Source of the DNA: Gigaspora rosea
Taxonomy: Eukaryota > Glomeromycota > Glomeromycetes > Diversisporales > Gigasporaceae
Assembly (NCBI GenBank): GCA_003550325.1
Contig: QKWP01000589.1
Coordinates: forward strand, 157,361-221,360
Direction: 5' to 3'
DNA: 64,000 bases
Below the pieces are notes generated by a model. That model worked only from the letters and a program-made list of their open reading frames with translations. It did no database searches and was not told the origin of the DNA. Of this stretch, positions 59,235 through 64,000 are shown in pieces. Position 1 is the first letter of the stretch, and every line of letters begins with the position of its first letter. The position numbers were made by a program, and so were the translations under genes.

Positions 59235-61097
59235 TTCATAAAATAACATCCTTATTTTTATTTATTATTTAAATATTTTTATTTTTTAATTTCTAAAATA
59301 CATCATGATCTAAAATAGTTCATTAATGATCTGTTTTAAATTATTTTATAAAGTACTGTATTATAAGTTTTTTTTATTTGATTTTTATTTATTATAAAGA
59401 TAAGTAATTTTTTTATTTTTTTTCTTGTTTTTTTTGTCATTACAACTTATACTAATTGCAGGTTTTTGCAATTCTTGTAATTATATAGCATTCTTGTTGA
59501 TTTGATGGCATTTCATAGCAATTTGATGTCATTCTTGTGGCGAAGTAACTGCGATCGGATCTAATTAGAAGATAATTACCAATAGCAGAAATCTGGTCAG
59601 GTGTTTTGTCTAACCCGAATTCAATAAGAAAATAATTACTACCGGTGCATTTTTTTTTAAAAAAAAAGCATAAAGAATTAATAAAAATAACAATAAAGTC
59701 AAAGAAATTAAAAAAATTAAATAAATTACTATATACTTGCCTAATTTCATACATTAATAAAGAATATATTCGAATATTCATATTCCTCTATAAAACATAT
59801 TCATGTTTGTTTTTGACAACAGCAGAAATCTGGTGTCTTGTCTAACCCGGATCTAATAAGAAGATAATTGCCAATGGCAGGAATCTGGGTGAGTGTCTTG
59901 TCTAATCTGAATTTTATAAGAAGACAATTACTACCAATACATTTTTTTTTTAAAAAAAAACAACAAAGAATTAATAAAAATAATAATAAAGTAAAAAAAA
60001 TTAAAAAAAAAATAAATTACTATATACTCGTCTAAATATTAAATGCTAGCTAAATCTATATATTAAAACAATAATATATGTTATAGTAAATAATTCGATG
60101 ATTGGCTAAATCTAATATATTAAAACAAATATGAGGTTATTTGTATAACATAATTTGTATAATGTAAATATGCATATAGGTTACACAAAAGACGATTATA
60201 TTATTTAATGCAAAATAAATTTCTGTTATATGCTACTAATGTAGTATAACATTATACAAGATCTATTTTTGTAACTTATTGTTTAAACCCAAATCAGAAC
60301 CAAAACCAGGCTTATTTAAATCAAGGGTTTATTTAAACCAAAATTGGGTTTAAACAAACTAAATCAGATTTATTTGAACCAAGACCAGTTTTATTTAATT
60401 AGAACCAGGTTTATTTGAACCAAGACTGGGATTATTTGAACCAAGATGGGTTTATTTGAAACAAAACTAGGTTCATTTAAACCAAAACTGAGTTTATTTA
60501 AGGCTTTATTTGAACCAAAATTAGATTTATTTGAGCCAAAACAAAAAGCTAAAAAAAAATAAAAAATATTTGAGACAGTAAAATTTTTATTCTTGCTATT
60601 GCATATAGTCTAAAACCAATATTATATGGGTGTGAATCAATAGAAATCAAGCAAATTTTTTATAATAAAATTTGTTTGAAACTTTGAACAAAAATAACTT
60701 AAAAAAAATTTAACCAAATTTGATAAAATTTTTTTTAAATTAATTTTATAAACTTATAGAATTAATTTAAAAAAAATTTTATTAAATTTGATCAAGTTTT
60801 TGTTAAGTTATTTTGATTTAAACTTTTAAAAAAAGTTATTAAAAAAAATTTGCTTGATTTCTATTAACGGCAGCCCATATAACTTTTAATAACTATATAA
60901 AAAACAATAACTAATAATAATATTATTATCACTAAAAATATTATTTTGTAAATTAATTATTTAAGCTTTGTATTATATTATTACAGAACAAAATTTTTTT
61001 TAGTTTATTTAAACTAAAGTTAGAGGGGATACTATTTATTACATAATTTTTACCATAGGTACATGGTTAGAGGTGGTGATCATATTTATATATTATA

Positions 61098-61290
61098 CAG
61101 TTGTACCCTTTTAAGTGCATGCTCTCTAAGTGCATAGTATATGAAAAACCTCTTTAAGTGCATACTCCTCTTGGTCCAAAACAATATAACAATTATAAAT
61201 TTTAACTCCTCTAAATGCAAACCCTCTTTAAGTGCACATTTTACTTTTTTTTTTATAGTTCCAAGAGTATGCACTTAGAGGGTACAGCTG
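61098..61290. mobile_element. 193-bp pogo/Tc1-like miniature element
   Basis: Ends CAGTTGTACCCTTTTAAGTG and, in reverse, CAGCTGTACCCTCTAAGTGC, flanked by TA on both sides. The interior repeats CTCTTTAAGTGCATA and its reverse. CAGT-like ends with a TA target fit the pogo/Fot1 group of Tc1/mariner elements. Non-coding. Confidence 0.85.
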
Positions 61291-62404
61291 TATTAATCAA
61301 TCCAAATTAGATAAAGTAAATACTATACATGAATAAGAGTAGCTACTAAGTATGAAATATTATATAATAAATGGCATATTCTTATATTCTTTATTAGCTA
61401 AAATATTTAAAATTTTGGCCACTAAAATAAATTGTTTAAAAATATTTTATTATACAAAAATTTAATTGGCTAATTTTTTATGTAATACAAAATTTTATAA
61501 TAAAAATTTTTAAAATTTTGGCCATCTTTAGTTATATGATATTGGTTCTAAACTATATGTACTATACAGAATAGCAGGTTATAAATTTTATTTATATATC
61601 AATATATTAACAATTATTACTAATTAGATCTGCAAATCTATATAACAAAAACAAAATAAATTTTTATAAACCAAAAAATAAATTTTAATTACTTTAGAAT
61701 TAGGGTAAGGCCTGAGATTTTATTTGAATATTAATATATACAAAATTTAGCAAGAAATTTTTTTTATTAGAACTCCAAAAATGGATTTATAATTAAAATT
61801 TTGAGATATGAATATTTTTTTAAAAAATAAACAAAAAACCCAAATTTTATGTTACATCTGAGCTTAAATTTTGATTGGCTATCTAATAGTTTTGTATAAC
61901 ATAGCATAAAACAACATATGTGCTTTTTAGTAAAACTCTATTAAAATACAAATATGTGATTAGTAAATAATTAGATAATTGGTTATAATTAGAATTTAAA
62001 AAAAAATTATGCTTTCATATTTGCAATTTTTCTTCTGGCAGATTAAAAAATTGATGCCCAAAGCAACGCGAAGGTTATTTACTAGTTTTTATAGATTAAA
62101 GAATATATTCGAATATTCATATTCCCCATATAGAATATATTTATGTTTGTTTTTTGGCAATGGCAAAAATCTGGTGTTTTGTCTAACCTGGATTTAATAA
62201 GAAGATAATTATCTGGTCGGTGTCTTGTCTAGCCTGAATTTAATAAGAAGATAATTACTACTGGTACTTTTTTTTTAAAAAAAAAACAGAGTTAATAAAA
62301 ATGATAAAATAATTACTATATACTTACCTAAATATTAAATGCTAGCTAAATTTTTATACATTAAAAAATATATGCAAATATTTATATTCTCCACGTAGAA
62401 CATA

Positions 62405-62746
62405 TGGGGTTATTTCTACTAAAAAGGCCCATTTTGCAAATTTTTTGAAAAATGAGTTTTTATTAGATTCATGTAAATTTTGATATGATTGACATTTTTC
62501 AATTATAAATGAAAAGCGATTTACATAATAAAAAATGGAGATAATGTAAAAGAAAAACTACACGAGGCTTCTAAGGCACAAGTGCATCACGAGATTATCC
62601 GATAGTCACCTGTTATTTTTAATCAATCAAAATCGTGAAATTTGCTTAATCCCAGATCAGTCCGAAAATCAAAACAAACGATTAAACTCAATTATCTCAA
62701 GATTGTTTATATTGCAAAATGGGCCTTTTTAGTAGAAATAACCCCA
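62405..62746. mobile_element. TA-target miniature element (TGGGG family), copy 3
   Basis: Near-identical inverted ends TGGGGTTATTTCTACTAAAA, continuing AGGCCCATTTTGCAA, TA on both flanks. 342 bp. It lies inside a unit of the 260-bp array; another unit shows the unfilled site (CATAGAACATATGTG near 62992). Confidence 0.93.
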
Positions 62747-63100
62747 TATTTTTTGGCAATTGCAGAAATTATCTTGTCTAACCTGATTCTATAAGAAAAT
62801 AATCACTACTTTTTTTAAAAAAATAAAAATACTAAGAATACTTTCGAATATTCATATTCCTCGCATAGAGCATATCTACATTGGTTGTTAGCAATAGCAG
62901 AAATCTGGTCGGGTGTTTTATCTAACCTGAATCTAATTTAAAAAAAATATATAAATTTACCAAGAATACATTCGAATATTCATATTTCCTACATAGAACA
63001 TATGTGTATTTTTTTTTGGCAGTGGCAAGAATCTGGTCAGGTTCCTTGTCTAACCCGAATCTAACTTCTACTTTTTTTTAAAAAAAAAAATCTTTTTTAG

Positions 63101-63925
63101 GTCTTTTTATTAATATTTTGAAACACCGCAAAGAACAATATCAAATCACCACAAGAATGCTATTGAAACATTAAAAGAGTTAATATCAAGTCACTACAAG
63201 AATTAGGGAACACCAGAAAAACTTTGAATAACTACAAGAATAGAAATGTTTTTAATAAAAAATAAAAAAAGCGAATAAGTAAAAAAAAACTATATATGCT
63301 TATGATCGTTAATCTTTTGTAGATTAGGGAAGTGCCATTTATCAGGTGATTAGGGTCTACTAAGTAACTATTTCCACCCCACCTGATAATAAATTCAAAA
63401 TTTTGATTGATTAAAAAAATTTAATAAATTTTTTAAAAAATATTACTATAATTTACCATGTAAGATACTTGGGTACGATAATTTCATGTAATAAAAAATT
63501 TATTTGTACCCCGAGTACTTTGTATGGTATAGGGTACTGTCTTATATAAAAAGCATATATTAGCCCATAAGTAAAAAAATTATTAATAGTAAATCAGCCT
63601 TTGATTTGTATCTGGGTCTCTTACAAAACACCACCTTGAAATATATCTGGTTAAATCAAGGGGGGTATCAATCAAAAGGATATCTTCCACAGTTATTATA
63701 TATTTTAAGTCGGAAAGGAAACTTACTAGATTTAGAATCAACTAAATTGAAACGTAATTTAAATTCATTAAAAAATTTCGAACTAAATTTCAACAGGTAA
63801 TGCAAAATGCAAATTAATTTTGCATGGCCTAATCATAAAATGTTAAGTAAATAGAATTAGCTTATATTTCACTTGAAACACTATCATTAAAGTAAACTAA
63901 ATTAAACTTCATACTCACCCCCTTG
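63101..63925. other. Gene-free stretch near the window end
   Basis: A GAATAACTACAAGAAT-like short repeat near 63130-63240, then AT-rich sequence. The open frame at 63606-63800 lacks an ATG start and any domain. GATTAGGGAAGTGCC (63325) looks like one terminus of an element without a visible partner. Confidence 0.4.
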
Positions 63926-64000
63926 CAGTGTTGTCACTTGGACGTTTTTTGGACACTTTGGACGTTTTTTCAAATTAAAATTACTTAAAATTTTATTAAG
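63926..64000. mobile_element. Miniature element 'Y', copy 3, cut by the window end
   Basis: Starts CAGTGTTGTCACTTGGAC and continues with TTTTTTGGACACTTTGGACG, matching the right end of Y copy 1 in reverse. It continues beyond the window. Confidence 0.88.

Larger units (their letters stand above)
59450..63100. repeat. Tandem array, unit about 260 bp, interrupted by about 2 kb
   Basis: Units carry GCAGAAATCTGGTCGGGTGT, CTTGTCTAACCCGAATCTAA, TAAGAAGATAATTACTACTG, a T-run/A-run, AAAGAATTAATAAAAATAA, TTACTATATACTTGCCTAAA and AATATATTCGAATATTCATA in that order. Units occupy about 59500-60060 and 62090-63090. The 60060-62090 stretch between them is unrelated AT-rich sequence containing AACCAAA-CAGGTTTATTTG repeats (60290-60540). 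A TA-target element (62405) has landed within a unit. Confidence 0.78.

Noticed and set aside
63606-63800. 64-codon plus-strand frame near the end
   Set aside because: No ATG, no recognised domain, and neighbouring frames are similarly open by chance.

Overview
The window is strongly AT-rich, intron-rich eukaryotic DNA. It carries a fungal-type G-beta subunit, a mitochondrial Qri7/OSGEPL1-type enzyme, a kanadaptin homologue, a decayed kinase-domain gene and very many small transposon fossils. This fits a repeat-rich early-diverging filamentous fungus, most likely an arbuscular mycorrhizal fungus (Glomeromycotina, Rhizophagus-like). The assignment is inference from composition and gene style; no rRNA or other marker gene is present.

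Layout. 1-26.8 kb holds almost no host coding sequence and is a stack of DNA transposons. A decayed hAT transposase gene (5155-14116, minus strand) is split by a 6.7-kb hAT-like element (6524-13230) that itself holds at least five smaller elements. Next come a degenerate tandem array (16.4-18.7 kb, with a 232-base assembly gap) and a second nest (21959-23836) three elements deep. 26.8-47.8 kb is the gene-bearing core, with four intact-looking genes: a MscL mechanosensitive channel with a C-terminal CxxC/CxxC knuckle (26808-27758, +), a mitochondrial tRNA t6A transferase (33839-35312, +), a heterotrimeric G-protein beta subunit (42535-44064, -) and a kanadaptin/SLC4A1AP-like FHA protein (44585-47754, +). 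The last two diverge from a 520-bp intergenic region. Two broken host genes (36.8-38.1 kb and a protein kinase at 39.1-40.5 kb) lie between them. 47.8-64 kb is repeat-rich again: short hAT and TA-target elements, one solo LTR, minisatellite arrays, one broken unrecognised gene (56975-57958) and a C-terminal gene fragment (55696-55905).

Exon structures of the four intact genes were built by hand; splice phases close exactly in all 27 introns. Two introns (TsaD intron 2, kanadaptin intron 15) can only be read with a GC donor. The four genes do not form a pathway; they are ordinary single-copy-type genes in a transposon-rich setting.

The clearest novelty is structural. At least eight elements have 8-bp target duplications (five exact, three with one mismatch), and two insertions can be proved by an empty-site paralogue elsewhere in the same window, so the order of insertion can be read directly. 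The most interesting single gene is the MscL channel, whose C-terminus resembles the bacterial zinc-knuckle form.
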